This document shows, piece by piece, positions 1 to 11,631 of a stretch of DNA of 64,000 bases. The stretch covers positions 4,261,001-4,325,000 of the forward strand of contig JAINUG010000026.1 of the NCBI GenBank assembly GCA_029706075.1, given 5' to 3'. The stretch comes from Aldrovandia affinis. Lineage: Eukaryota > Chordata > Actinopteri > Notacanthiformes > Halosauridae. A model generated the notes under the pieces. That model did no database searches, was not told where the DNA came from, and saw only the letters and a list, made by a program, of their open reading frames with translations. Positions within the stretch are counted from its first letter, which is position 1. Each line of letters begins with the position of its first letter. The translations under genes and the position numbers were made by a program.

Positions 1-344
1 GACACCTGACCATCACACCTATATGAGCTTGTTGGACATCCCATTCTAAAACCATGGGCATTAATATGGAGTTGGACCCCCCTTTGCAGCTATGACAGCT
101 GCCACTCTTCTGGGAAGGCTTTCCACAAGATTTTGGAGTGTGTCTGTGGGAATTTGTGCCCATTCAGCCAAAAGAGCATCTGTGAGGTCAGGCACTGATG
201 TTGGACGAGAAGGCCTGGCTCGCAATCAGCGTTCTAATTCCTCCCAAAGGTGTTCAATGGGGTTGAGGTCAGGGCTCTGTGCAGGCCAATCGAGTTCCTC
301 CACACAAAACTCGTCTAACCATGTCTTTAAGGGGGGATTTGATT

Positions 345-669
345 ACGGTTTCTAAATTCCTAAAAGGGATTAACAAAGTAAAACACCAAAGATTTTTAAG
401 ATAAGTGGGTTCAGCAGAACAAGAAGCCACAGGTGGAAATTAGTTAAAGGCAAATTCAGCATAGATATTAGGACGTTTTTCTTTACACAGAGAGTTGTCA
501 ATGCCTGGAACAGCTTACCAGGTCAGGTAGTAAAGGCAGAAACGCTTGGGCTATTCAAGTCCAGGCTAGATGTAGTACTAGACACTCTTTAGATTAGGAC
601 ATGACGAGCCTAGATGGGCCGAACGGCCTGTTCTCATCATTATGTATTCTTATGTTCTTATGTTCTTAC
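345..669 (+). mobile_element. CR1-like LINE, 3' end only
   Basis: Codons on the plus strand near 425-590 read as the C-terminus of a CR1-type ORF2 (HRWKLVKGKFSIDIRTFFF, then VVNAWNSLPGQVVKAETLG) and end at a stop near 590. A short 3' UTR follows and terminates in repeats of TTCTTATG. The same family, in a longer copy, lies at 10078-12250 on the opposite strand. This copy is strongly 5'-truncated and sits inside Tc1-A after the sequence accatgtcttta. Tc1-A resumes at about 850 with tatgtttatgg. Confidence 0.8.
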
Positions 670-848
670 TCCCAAATAGTAGTAGTCTCTGATAAACCCC
701 GCTCTGTGGGGGCGAGCGTTGTCATCTTGATGGAGTTCGGTTCCAGACTGTGGAGATATGGGATTGCCACTGGTTGCAGAATCTCATCTCGATATCTCTC
801 TGCATTGAGATTGCCTCCAATGATGACAAGCCTTGTTTGTTCTTGTTC
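670..848 (-). mobile_element. Fragment of a second Tc1-like family (Tc1-B)
   Basis: On the minus strand this block translates as LNAERYRDEILQPVAIPYL with nearby Tc1-like residues, which matches the segment before the second catalytic Asp of a different Tc1 subfamily from the surrounding element. No terminal repeats are visible. It lies between the CR1 tail and the resumption of Tc1-A, so it arrived as part of, or next to, the CR1 insertion. Confidence 0.65.
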
Positions 849-886
849 TTATGTTTATGGACCTCGCTTTGTACACAGGGGCACAG

Positions 887-1300
887 TCATGCTGGAACTT
901 CCCCAAACTGTTGCCACAAAGTTGGAACCACCCAATTGGCTAAGATGTCTTCGTATCCTGTAGCATTAAGAATACCCTTCACTGGAACTAAGGGGCCTAT
1001 CCCAAACTCTGAGAAACAGCCCCAGACCATTATCCCTCCTCCACAAAACTTTACAGTAGGCACTATGCATTCCGGAAGGTAGCATTCTCCTGGCATCCGC
1101 CAAACCCAGATTTGTCCATCAGACTGCCAGATAGTGAAGCGTGATTCATCACTCCAAATAACACATTTCCACTGCTCCAGAGTCCAGTTGCGGCATGCTT
1201 TACACCACTCCAGCCGATACTTGGCATTGCGCATGGTGATGTGAGGCTTGTGTGCAGCTGCTCGGCCATGGAAACCCATTCCATGAAGCTCCTGACGCAC
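887..1300 (-). pseudogene. Tc1-A transposase catalytic-domain fragment
   Basis: A 137-codon open stretch encodes part of a Tc1/mariner DDE transposase, the nuclear enzyme that cuts and pastes the element at TA sites. Visible motifs are [19 protein letters not shown], which carries the first catalytic Asp, then [11 protein letters not shown], and near the C-terminus a [14 protein letters not shown] segment (here [11 protein letters not shown]). The C-terminal half, with the second Asp and the Glu, lies separately at 1-340 and is not in frame. The N-terminal DNA-binding region is beyond the L2 insertion at 1450-2954. No functional product is expected. Confidence 0.85.
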
Positions 1301-1449
1301 AGTTCTTGTGCTGATGGTGCTTCCAGAGGCAGTTTGGTACTCTGTAGTGAGTGATGCAGCAGATGATAGGCGATTTCAGCACTCGCTTCAGCACTCGTCG
1401 GCTCCGCTCTGTGAGTTTGCGTGGTCTACCACTTCGTGGCTGAGCTGTT

Positions 1450-2566
1450 TCTGTGCTTCGAGCGGGTCATCAAGGAACACATCTGCTCCATGCTACCAGC
1501 CACACAGGATCCCCTGAAATTCGCATATCGCAGCAACAGGTCCACAGATGACGCAATTGCCATCACATTGCACAAGGCACTTTCCCACTTGGATGCCAAG
1601 AAAGGCAACTATGTGAGAATGCTGTTTATTGACTATAGTTCAGCATTCAATACCATAGTGCCCTCCATTCTCATCCCCAAGCTGGCGGCCTTGGGTGTGA
1701 ATCCCACTCTCTGCAGCTGGATCCTGAACTTTTTGACAGGCAGACCCCAGGCAGTAAGGGTGGGCACTTACACCTCATCTTACCTGACCCTCAACACGGG
1801 CGCCCGCAGATGCGTGCTCAGCCCGCTCCTATACTCCATCTACACCAGCGACTGCACAGCCAAGCACAGCTCCAACGCTATCATTAAGTTTGCAGATGAC
1901 ACAACGGGTGTTGGGCCTGATTACCAATGATGACACCGCGGCCTATGCAGACGAGGTGATGGCGCTCTCAGGTGGTGCCAAGGGAACAACCTTGAGCTCA
2001 ACATTGAGAAAACAAAGGAGCTGATCCTGGATTTCAGGAAAAGGGGTGTGCACGTGCCCATTACCATCAACGGGGCCGCTGTTGAACGGGTCAGCAGCTT
2101 CAGATTCCTCGGAGTCCATATCTCAGAGGATCTGAAGTGGTCTCGGCACGTGGACACGCTGGTGAAGAAATCCCAGCAGCGTCTTTTCCACCTCAGACGG
2201 CTGAGGAAGTTTGGCCTGCCCCCACCAATCCTCAGGAACTTCTACAGGTGCACCACGGAAAGTGTCCTGACCGGCTGTATCACCGCCTGGTACAGCAACT
2301 GCACCGAGCGTGACCGGCAGAGGCTGCAGAGGGTGGTGCGGTCAGCCCAGCGGGTCACAGGCGGTGCACTGCCTAACCTGAGGGACCTGTATACGGTGAG
2401 GTGCACGACGAAGGCCAACAAGATCATCGCCGACCCCAGTCACCCTAGCCATGGCCTGTTTATCAAGAAGCTGTCCAAGAGGAAGCCTGGCTATGTCAGC
2501 ATAGCAGCGAAGACCAACCGCCTCAAGGACAGCTTCTACTCCCAAGCTATCCGCATGCTGAGCTGA
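1450..2566 (+). pseudogene. L2-type LINE reverse transcriptase, broken
   Basis: The protein fragment covers reverse transcriptase, the enzyme that copies LINE RNA at the nick site. Seen in order: [36 protein letters not shown] (palm), a degraded [19 protein letters not shown] where PQG is expected, and [10 protein letters not shown], which carries the catalytic Asp pair. Stops follow near 1928. The thumb and C-terminal part resumes in the same frame by 2048 (SSFRFLGVHISEDLKWSRHV, then PPPILRNFYRCTTESVLTGC) and ends at the stop at 2564-2566. Between 1930 and 2040 the frame is shifted more than once. The endonuclease is missing because of 5' truncation. Confidence 0.85.
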
Positions 2567-2954
2567 GACCCTAACCACTGCCCAGCCCCACCAACAACTG
2601 AACTGTCCCCTCCTCTCCTACCTCCTCACACCCCACTGTATCACTGTGTCACTTATCACTTTAGCACTCATCACTTTATACTGCCATCCAGTGATGTGCA
2701 ATATTGTACATCTATCTTACTTATTATATTATATATATTATATTATTATATTATATTATATTATTTTTATATATTATATTATATTTTACTATCTTACTAT
2801 TTTTATTTTTTTTACAATTTATTACTGTATTCTTATTGTGTACTGTTGTGTTGTGTTGTGAGAGAGATCCATGGGAACAACAAATCTCACTGCCATGTAC
2901 GCATGTGTACGTGATCAATAAAAACTTGAAACTTGAAACTTGAAACTTGAAACT
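1450..2954 (+). mobile_element. L2-type LINE, 5'-truncated, with full 3' end
   Basis: This insertion splits Tc1-A after ...gagctgtt. Tc1-A resumes at 2955-2963 with tgttgttgctcc, giving a short 'tgtt' target duplication. The element holds the RT C-terminal two thirds, a short 3' UTR, an AT-rich stretch (about 2712-2810, repeats of ATTAT) and a tail of seven-base units (cttgaaa, 2924-2954). A duplicated copy of the empty target at 3155-3165 proves the insertion. The family call (L2 clade) rests on the RT and the tail type; Rex-like relatives cannot be fully excluded. Confidence 0.8.
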
Positions 2955-3483
2955 TGTTGTTGCTCCTAGGCGCTTCCACTTCACAATAATAGCACTTACA
3001 GTTGACCGGGGCACATCTAGTAGAGCAGAAATTTCACAAACTGACTTGTGGCAAATGTAGCATCCTATGACAGTATGATAGGCGATTTCAGCACTCGCTT
3101 CAGCACTCGTCGGCTCCACTCTGTGAGTTTGGGTGGTCTACCACTTCGTGGCTGAGCTGTTGTTGCTCCTAGGCGCTTCCACTTCACAATAATAGCACTT
3201 ACAGTTGACCGGGGCACATCTAGTAGAGCAGAAATTTCACAAACTGACTTGTGGGTGGCAAAGGTAGCATCCTATGACAGTACCGCGTTTAAAGTTACTC
3301 TTTACAAACCATTCTGAATTCTAAATGTTTGTCTGCGGAGATTGCATGGCTATGTGCTGGATTTTATGCACCTGTTGGCAATGGGTGTGGCTGAAACACC
3401 TGAACTCAATAATTAGTAGGGGTGTTCACTGCTAATTGCAGAGCAAATTTTGGAACTGTATTTCATAGATGTGCAGACAGAAA

Positions 3484-3555
3484 ATGAAGAGTGTTTTCCA
3501 AAACTCACTCAGTTCAGTTTTTTTGCATGAAATGTTTTGGAAAAACACTCTTCAT
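3484..3555. repeat. Near-perfect inverted repeat (hairpin)
   Basis: Arm 1 (3484-3504) reads atgaagagtgttttccaaaac. Arm 2 (3534-3555) is its reverse complement apart from one extra base. The loop is about 29 bases. It lies just beyond the Tc1-A right end and could be the remains of a small inverted-repeat element. Confidence 0.7.
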
Positions 3556-3722
3556 ATGCTTTGTGGGCAACTTGGCTTTTTATGTTGAAAATGTTTTTGT
3601 TGAGATATACTTGTATTTCTGACAGACTATGACTAGTCAAACAAGTTCAATGCAGTTTTTTCACCATAATTCTGTACATTTCCTGAAAGGAACTTTCAGA
3701 CTCAGGCTTATGCTTACTATGA

Positions 3723-3736
3723 CCACTAGATGGCGC
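3723..3736 (+). promoter_or_regulatory. Candidate CTCF-type motif
   Basis: The 14-mer ccactagatggcgc fits the vertebrate CTCF core consensus CCASYAGRKGGCRS at every position. This is a sequence match only; occupancy is unknown. It lies in apparently single-copy sequence in the upstream-left part of the window. Confidence 0.4.
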
Positions 3737-6700
3737 CTTGTCTCTTTTCTTCCATTTTATAAGACTTTGGACCGACATAAATATCTCTCTGTGGTGCTGT
3801 ACAAATTTGATGTCTATAGATGGCAACAGAGGTAGAAATCTTGACAGTAGAATATTAGGACTTCATATTGCATTAAATCATGCAGCACTCTATGAATACA
3901 AGCCCTTTTATTAAGGAGATGAAGGCAATGATATGCATGGCTTTATGTGTCAGATGAAGCTAGTATTGCATCTCTCCCAAGAGCGTCCTGCAATGACAGC
4001 AATCTGAAACAGGACAGCCCGTAGCTTTTGTACTTCAGATAGGTATATATCAAAGTCGCTGCCTGATTTGGGAGATATCCGGGGCCCCATGCCATTTCCA
4101 GGGTGTGAGACAATGACAGCCATTGCTAGGACTCCAAAGTGGGGTGGAACCAACATGTGTCATCTTGTGATTTACTGATTTGAACCAATCATAGAGTCTT
4201 TCATTGGTTTTCACAAGTCAGTAGATGACAGCATCTGATAGCTCAAATAATTATAAGATTCATGAAGCCTCACTCTCTCATTGCTAGACCGGTCACATGG
4301 GACTTGGATCAGGTGGGGCACATCCTCGGCAAGTTAAGTAGCCAATGTGGGGTAAAGGAGGTCACAGGTCATGACTTGTGAGGTTTTATGAAGATTTATT
4401 AGGGTCAAATGTTTCTAAGGCTTGCCAACACTTAAATAGGTGCAGTGACGGCACATGTGGCCTGCTTGGGGGGTGGAGGGTGTGGCTTCTGAAAACAAAG
4501 GCCTCCATGTTGTGAAACACCAGTGGTGCTAAGAGAGCAGCCAGCCAGAGAGCCAGTGTGAAAGCATGTTGAAAAAGACTGCACAATTACAGTAAATGAT
4601 GCCGAGGAGAAGATGAAGAGATGAACTCTGGAGACTCAAAGAGCAACGCAAGATCATCCCAAGCAAACTGAGCTGTTTTTTCCCCCAAGAACACTCCACA
4701 ACTAACCGATACTAATCCCACCTCTTCTGTTGCCTCCTCTATCAGCCCTATTTCTCAATCCCAAAACACGCTGCTTAGCCCAGCCAAATTTTCCCTGTCT
4801 TGTTTGCACATTAGTTGGAGGCAGGACCTCGAGGCCGATGGTCCTCAGGGGTGCGTGCCGGCCCCTCTGAAGACGTCCCGCTTCCTGTCTGGCCCTGTCT
4901 GGCAGGAAATAAACCTGCCCTTTGCATGGTCACACTAGGTGACCTACTTTCAGCCACATTTCAGCAGTGCTCCATCAATGCTCAAATACAAATAAGCAAT
5001 TCTTGATTAAATTCAATTAAAAATGAAAACAACACTAATGAATATAAAATGTTCCCAGACCTATTTCAACATGATTAGAATTGGATTTGAGGAATGGGGG
5101 GAAAATAAATTGCAGGTTGCCAGAGACCGTAGCCAAATGGGCGGCAACACGAAAACATCTGTCAGAAAGAAGAATGTGTACCTGGAAAACATCTGCTTTG
5201 TTTTAAACAGCACAAATCCCTCTTGTGTGGTTTGAACAGTCCCAGTCTCTGGGGCTACCATGTGCAGTATAATCTACCTAGAAAATAGATGCTTGGTCAC
5301 CTAATGAGGGGGTTTCTTCCAGGTCCTGCATATTCAGAACCCTGGGCTAACATCTATAATCACCATGCCTTGTTAGGCTTAAACCCAGAGCAATTAGCCA
5401 ACCCTAAAATAATACAGGCCTACTAAAGGGATGTTGAAACAAATGACAAATTATCCAAACGGAATCATTCAAATTCAAACATATATTTCGCTTCAGAGTG
5501 TAGCTCTGATATTTCCTCTAGCACTTGGTCCTCAATTGGTCTCTTTGGATTAGAATGCATGCCCTACTGGAAACCCCCTCGTTAGGTTACCTACCAGAGG
5601 GTTTACCTTTCAGTGAACTGACCTGATTTCACGCCACCACTGTCAGATCAAAGCTTCAGCATAGCACATCCCAAAATGGTGCGAAAGGATGTCTTATTCA
5701 TCAAAGTTTATCAGCAAAATGCCAAGTGTTGCTTCTAATGAATATTAAACATCTAACCATCATTGGCATTTTACTGTACAACTCTGATACCACTTCATTT
5801 AACCCCTTGTTGACGATTGCTGCAAATTAGCCTCAAACCCCTTAAGACCTTAATACAGCAAAAAATTAATTTAAATTTTTTTTTAAATTCAGGCAATAAG
5901 GGGTTAAGGGTAGTAGTTACTTTGCTCCTTTCTCTTTCTGTGTAACAATCCAGACACGCAGAAATGCAGGTAAGTGCACATTTTTACCGTATTATTACCC
6001 CTCCATCTTGAGTCATAAAGCACAAAGAACCACTCCTGGTAGAACTTGAAACGACATTTATTGGAAAGAAAGTGACCTTGCTGAAGGTCCTGTCTTTTAT
6101 TCGCTCACTGAAGAAGTCAGAGAGGAGTGTTCTGGTGTAGAATAAACACTATAAAATGACAGCACAAACACTTTACTGAGACACAAACTTTAAAATATGG
6201 AAATTGCTAAAAAACAGTGAACTTACACCTTGGGAAAGGTTACTTGCCTTTAGCAGATGTGGCTACTCAAAATAAAATAAAAAAGATGAACTACTCTAAT
6301 TCTTTTATCAAGCAGACAATGGAGGAGGGTCAGGGAACAGGGTATTGCAAACAGGAAGTAAAGGCTCAGGCAGGTGGAAGTGAACGAGCTTAGGTAAGAT
6401 TTGGTATTTTTCTCACTGCGGCAGGCGTAAATCTAGCGAGGTGATTTGTCACACGCTCTCCAGCCAGCTTAAGCTCCATGTGTTCCTTATTAAATCAGGT
6501 ACAGACTCCTTGGGCTCCTGGGCTCATTAGTATGACCTTGGGTCCAGAGGTTTTCCAGTCCCTGCTCTCCTTCTCTCCAGAGCCCTTCCGGGGGCACTGG
6601 GCTGGGCCCATGTCATACGATTCCCCAACATTAACAAGTTAACATTCTCATGACTCCTATGGCATTATTTCACCTTCCTGGAATGTTAATGAAGTGTGAA

Positions 6701-7896
6701 GACAGAGTGAGAAAGCCACATTATTCCTGTGTCTGCTACAAAGTCACAGCCTTACAGCAGTCCAGTGACTGTCCGAGGAAGGCCAGGCGATGGTGCCGAG
6801 CAGAGCTTTATTGTAGCGATAAGAAACAGAAGGAGGCTTGTGCAGTTTTGACATGAGTACATTTTTTAGTTTTACCACATTACGCCAGTTATATTTGGCG
6901 CTTGGCATCTGTGCCACACATTTCAGCCTTCACAGAGAGAGGGAAAGAGACCTTGAGCTCTATCAGCTGTAGTCCTTCAAAAAGTTTCAGATAATTTCAC
7001 TTATTGACTGATTGTCATTTAAACAGTGTCACAATTTATTTTGTGTTCATACAGGTGTGTGTGTGTGTGCCAAAGAAATGCAACATATTTTGAACTTTCA
7101 GAATCACTTATCTTTTTCTAATATAACCTCATTTTATACAGCTGTTTGTGTGTATATATCTGTGTGTAAGATAGAGAGAGAGATGGTGTGTCTGTGAAAG
7201 GGAGAGAATGTGTTGAGGTTAGTCAGGTAAGGCACATGTACCCTGCTGCTTTCGGTTACAGTGAGTTTCAGCACCTGTCTATTTAGAAAAATAGTTTAAT
7301 GTCATGCACCACAGCCCAAAAAAAAAAAAAAGTCAGAGCAGATTTATGGAGAAAATATACAACCGTGTCCACATCTCATCGCTCTGCATTACGACACTGC
7401 ACCACACATCGCCGGTTCATTCTGGGGCTATAATTGCATATCCTCCTCATTCACATTATTGTTCCCTTCTCCTGTTTCAGGGATCACTTCCAAGTGGTAG
7501 TTACTGGCCCCCAGTCCTGGCTCTAGTGCACCGGAACATTTTCCCTACGCCCCCATCTGAAATTGCACAGGTCCAGACAACATGGAAAGACATGAGAACT
7601 TCGGGGGCTGGATGTCCTAACAACGCTGGAACAACACAAATCCTTCCAGCTCTGGAGTTATTCTGACAGCTGCACACCCGCTTCCTTTTCTTTCCTTTCC
7701 TTTCTTGGCGTTCAGGACCACTGACCCTCTGTTTGGGTACAGATTGCCCTGTTTGGGTGTTCGCAGGGTTCATGATGACAGAATTAGGCATTCACATTTT
7801 TACACAGTTTACACCCTGTTTTGGTATTCACTGAAAGGTTGATTTTTACAGATAGAGGGTCCAGAGCATCGGCCACCCTGTTTGGATGTTCACAGG
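3737..7896. other. Non-coding block, probable intron
   Basis: No supported gene, tRNA or full repeat was found here. Reading frames are short and lack family motifs. A small inverted pair is present: ttaaccccttgttg at 5798-5811 against caataaggggttaa near 5893-5906. A piece of a dispersed repeat lies at 4176-4300, and an A-run at about 7317-7331. If the minus-strand collagen gene extends leftward, this is part of its third intron. Confidence 0.5.
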
Positions 7897-8150
7897 GATG
7901 TTGGGACATTTGTATACTGTTTCAGTGTTCACAGGGACATTTACATCCTGGTTCAGTGTTCACAGGGACATTTACATCCTGTTTTAGTTTTCAAAGTTAT
8001 TTTACATCCTAAATCAGTGTTCACAGGGACATTTACATCCAGTTTCAGTTTCAACAGGGATGTTTTCTATCCTGGTTCAATGCTCACAGGGACGTTTATA
8101 TCCTGTTTCAGTGTTCACAGGGACATTTACATTCTGTTTGGGTGTTAACA
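7897..8150 (+). repeat. 31-bp minisatellite
   Basis: About eight imperfect head-to-tail copies of a 31-base unit, with core ttcagtgttcacagggacat. Successive acagggacat cores start at 7931, 7962 and 8023, spaced at multiples of about 31. Less regular units extend left to about 7740. Because 31 is not divisible by 3, the open frames crossing this array are artefacts of the repeat rather than genes. Confidence 0.9.
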
Positions 8151-10077
8151 AGGAAGTTGACCACGCTCTTAATAGCAGCATAATCTCCCATGCAGCTGCT
8201 TTGGACCCATTCCATTCCAACATCAAATCAAATCCCCTCAGAGATAGAGTGCAACCACAAATGTGTTTATCCCGAGGTAGGAAACAGCTGCAGAAACATG
8301 TAGTGAAACATAACAGTAATGACCGCATCAGAAACCTGTGTTTCATCTGCCGAGCACAAGCTGTGAAAATTAATTTAATGTGGAAGCAATCGCAAGAAAT
8401 CCCCTGTTTCATACGGTTAGATGCAAAATATTTTACGTGATGAAAACAATGAAATCCAGTAGCACAAGGGTTCCCAGTACTGATTCCAGAGGGCCACAGC
8501 AAAAGCAGATTTGTCATATACTGACTGAGCCAGTTGAAGGATTAATTTCCCTATTCAAGTATGTTACTCTTATTGGTTATTGACTGCACTCCATATGGAG
8601 GGATACAAATTCAGCTGGACTAGAGCCAATCAGCACCTGCAGTGTGTTAACATTAGCAGTGGACAGTGACCCAGCTGAGGTCTAATTTGTTTTAATGTGC
8701 CATACAGGCTACGATGATTTGAAATCCTGCCATACAAAACCAGATATCAGAAGAACTTGTGTGTGTGTGTGTGTGTGTGTATTGTGTGTAACTGTGTAGC
8801 CTAAGTATATCAACTGTATGTCAATCGATGTCAATCACTGACCTGTTTGAACCAACAGCAAGCAACTGTAGAAAAACACTGCAATGGGTTCAAATCAGTG
8901 AGTCACTGATAACGCATGAGAGTTCTAGTCCATTTTGGGATTCATGAAGCCTCACACTCATTATCAGTGGAAACCCTACTGGTGAGATGCTCAATCCCAT
9001 ATCCGAGGAAAGGTCTGGTTCACATTCTGGTTCACTCTATGGCTAGAGCCGAGTCAGAGCTTGCAACGGGCCACAGCACTGTACATTTACATTACATTTA
9101 CATTTACAACTGTACCACTAGTTGGGAGACCCAGAGCCATTTCCCTATGGAGATTTCCAGAGACCACACAATAAGGGACAAATTGCTCCCATTCTCTGTG
9201 AATTCTAACTTGCTTACTTTTTGTCTCACTCTGAAATTATACCCCATCCCAAAACTTTACTTTACAATAGAAACTCCAGAAACCACTGGACATTGTGCAA
9301 TCTTATAAAATGTTTGTAGATTTCAGGGGTAACCTGGACATTATCTTACAGTCGTGCAGGTGGAATGAAGTCGCACATTTGCCAGGCCTCTGTAAGAAAT
9401 GACTATAATGCATCTGCATAGAAACAGTGACTATGGGGCGACTGCGCAGAAATAGTGACGATGGTGCGAATATTTGATGGAACGCAATGGTAATGGAATT
9501 ATAAAGTTGCAAGATGAAATGTACAATGCAACCAACTGTGAGATCTGTAAGTGCTGTTTGAATAAAGACAGATGAAAAAGCGAAATGTCAAAATCAGGGT
9601 CAAAAGTGGATTTATAGAGAAATATCTAGGGCGGGCAGGCAGGCAGGTAAACTCATTTTTTAAGTTCTTACAGTCCTAACAGCTGGTGGAATGGGTAGTG
9701 GTGGGGGGGGTCTTTGAAGTGGAGCCAGACACGGTCACCGCATGGAATCTCATTACAAATCCAGGGAACAGCCTGCTATCTCTACTTTGTGCTTATTGTT
9801 GCATTAGTTTGGCCACCCGTCTCTGTTTCAAGAATGTTGGGGAATCTTAGTGAGATAACAGTATGACAAGAACATTCCCCAAACAGTTGTATAATGTATT
9901 TATTGTTCCAAGTTCTGTCAAAGTCACAGAACCAGGCATGTCACATACAAACTTATTGGTAACATCTTCTGATGGTTATCCTTTAAAAAACATAATGCTG
10001 GATATGTGTCAAATCTTTTTAAAGACTGTTCCAAGTGAAAGATTAGTTAAACGTGGCTAATTTTCCAGATACAATTA
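8151..10077. other. Non-coding block with microsatellite and repeat fragment
   Basis: No gene was recognised. It contains a GT microsatellite (8759-8780), a dispersed repeat copy (8840-8990) and a short run of acattt repeats (9079-9110) resembling a SINE tail. Open frames here lack any recognisable domain. Confidence 0.5.
8759..8780. repeat. (GT)n microsatellite
   Basis: Uninterrupted GT dinucleotides, about eleven units, seen directly. Confidence 0.95.
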
Positions 10078-11136
10078 ACATAAGAACATAAGAACATAAG
10101 AATACATAATGATGAGAACGTACCGTTGAGCCCATCTAGGCTTGTCATGTCCTAATCTAAAGAGTATCTAGTACTGCATCTAGCCTGGACTTGAATAGTC
10201 CAAGTGTTTCTGCCTCTACTACCTGACCTGGCAAGCTGTTCCAGGCATTGACAACTCTCTGTGTAAAAAAGACTTCCTAATATCTGTGCAGAGTTTGCCT
10301 TTAACTCATTTCCACCTTTGGCCTCTTGTTCTGCTAATGAAACTTATCTTACAAATCTTTCGTAGTTCACTTTGTTAATCCATTTTAGAAATGTAAAAAC
10401 CTCAATAAAGTCTCCGTTTGCTAAGCTTAAATAGATTGAGTGCCTTAAGTCTATCCTCATAATTTTTACCTTTCATGCCAGATACCAAATTAGTTGCCCT
10501 TCTCTTACATTTTTCAAGAGCTTCTATATATTTCTTGTAGTGCGGTGCCCAGAACTGCACACAGTACTCTTAAGTGAGATCTGACAAAGGCATTACATAA
10601 CATTAATAGAACCTCTGATTTATACTCAATACTTTTTGCTATGTATCCCAGCATCCTGTTGGCCTTTTTCATTGCTGTAGCACACTGCTTATTGTAGATG
10701 CAGATAGACTTTGATCAAATACAATTTTTAAGTCTTTTTTAAATTGAACACATACACATTTTTCTCCTCCCATAAAATATTCCCATCTTATATTTTTATT
10801 TCCCACATGCATAATTTACATTTAACAAAATTGAATGTCATCTTCCATGTTTCTGCCCATTCTTGGAATTTGTTTAAATCATCTTAGTCGTTTCAAAACT
10901 GTTTGCTAAACCCCAAGTTTAGTATCATCTGCAAATATAACTATTTTGCTACTAACATCCCTATCAAGATCATTTATGTAAGGAACAGCAGAGGTCCCAG
11001 CATCGATCCCTGCGGGACTCCACTGCCCACAGCACCTAGGTCAGATACGATCTCACCTACTGTTACTCTTTGTATTCGCACAATTGCAGCCAATTATGAA
11101 CCCACTCTGAAACAACTCCTGTATTTCCTACTGAAT

Positions 11137-11331
11137 TCATTTTAACAATGAGCCTCTCATGTGGTACCTTGTCAAATGCTTTTTGAAATTCCAAATATAA
11201 GCCTGGTTCAAGTAAAAACACTTTGTAACCTCTTCAAAAAATTCCAGGAGGTTTGTTAGGCATGACCTCCCCTTAAGAAAACCATGTTGGCTCTCCCTTA
11301 AAATACTATTATTTTTCAAGAATGATTCCAA
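11137..11331 (-). pseudogene. CR1-like reverse transcriptase fragment
   Basis: A 64-codon piece of ORF2. ESQHGFLKGRSCLTNLLEFF is the conserved RT block that precedes the first catalytic Asp. The expected VDVVYLDFQKAFDKVPH segment is degraded here to YIWNFKKHLTRYHMRG, so the first Asp is lost. It is flanked on both sides by other-frame pieces of the same protein. No function is expected. Confidence 0.8.
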
Positions 11332-11631
11332 CTTGTCCCTAATAATACATTCCAGTATTTTACATGAGACGCAAATAATACATTCCAGTATTTTACATTG
11401 GGGGTCAGTACGGTCCCCCTTTTTATATATTGGAATTATACTACCCTGCTTCCAGTCATCTGGTACTTCTCATGTGTTTATGGATTGCATAAAAATATCT
11501 GTCAATGGTTCATATACAATTTCCCCATGTTCTTTGAGTACTCTGGCAAATATCCAATCAGGGCCTGCAGCCTTATTTGTCTTAAGTTTTGGTAGTTTTT
11601 CTAGTACTTTTCTAGTACTACGTCCCTTATC

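Larger units (their letters stand above)
1364..3282. repeat. Tandem duplication inside Tc1-A, one copy split by L2
   Basis: Copy 1 consists of 1364-1449 plus 2959-3075 once the L2 is removed. Copy 2 is 3076-3282, uninterrupted. Both run from tgataggcgatttcagc to cctatgacagta and are nearly identical, about 205 bp each. Copy 2 carries the intact L2 target site. Confidence 0.85.
1..3425 (-). mobile_element. Tc1-like DNA transposon (Tc1-A), broken by three insertions
   Basis: Three separated blocks belong to one Tc1 copy read on the minus strand: about 2959-3425 (N-terminal half and right end), 849-1449 (catalytic core) and 1-340 (C-terminal half). The left terminal repeat is outside or at the window edge. 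Insertions explain the gaps: a CR1 tail at 345-669, a different Tc1 fragment at 670-848 and an L2 LINE at 1450-2954. An internal tandem duplication is also present. The frame is broken throughout, so the copy is dead. Family assignment rests on the translated core, which matches the DD34E transposases common in fish. Confidence 0.85.

Noticed and set aside
4815..5006. Possible Gly-X-Y exon for the minus-strand collagen gene
   Set aside because: The local G/C pattern was read in all minus frames; Gly does not recur every third residue and stops interrupt.
7882..8148. Open frame of 88 codons across the minisatellite
   Set aside because: It is produced by the 31-bp repeat; the residues repeat in rotated frames and match no family.
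8077..8517. Minus-strand frame of 146 codons
   Set aside because: It overlaps the minisatellite, has no domain, no splice context and a biased Cys/Leu content typical of non-coding frames.
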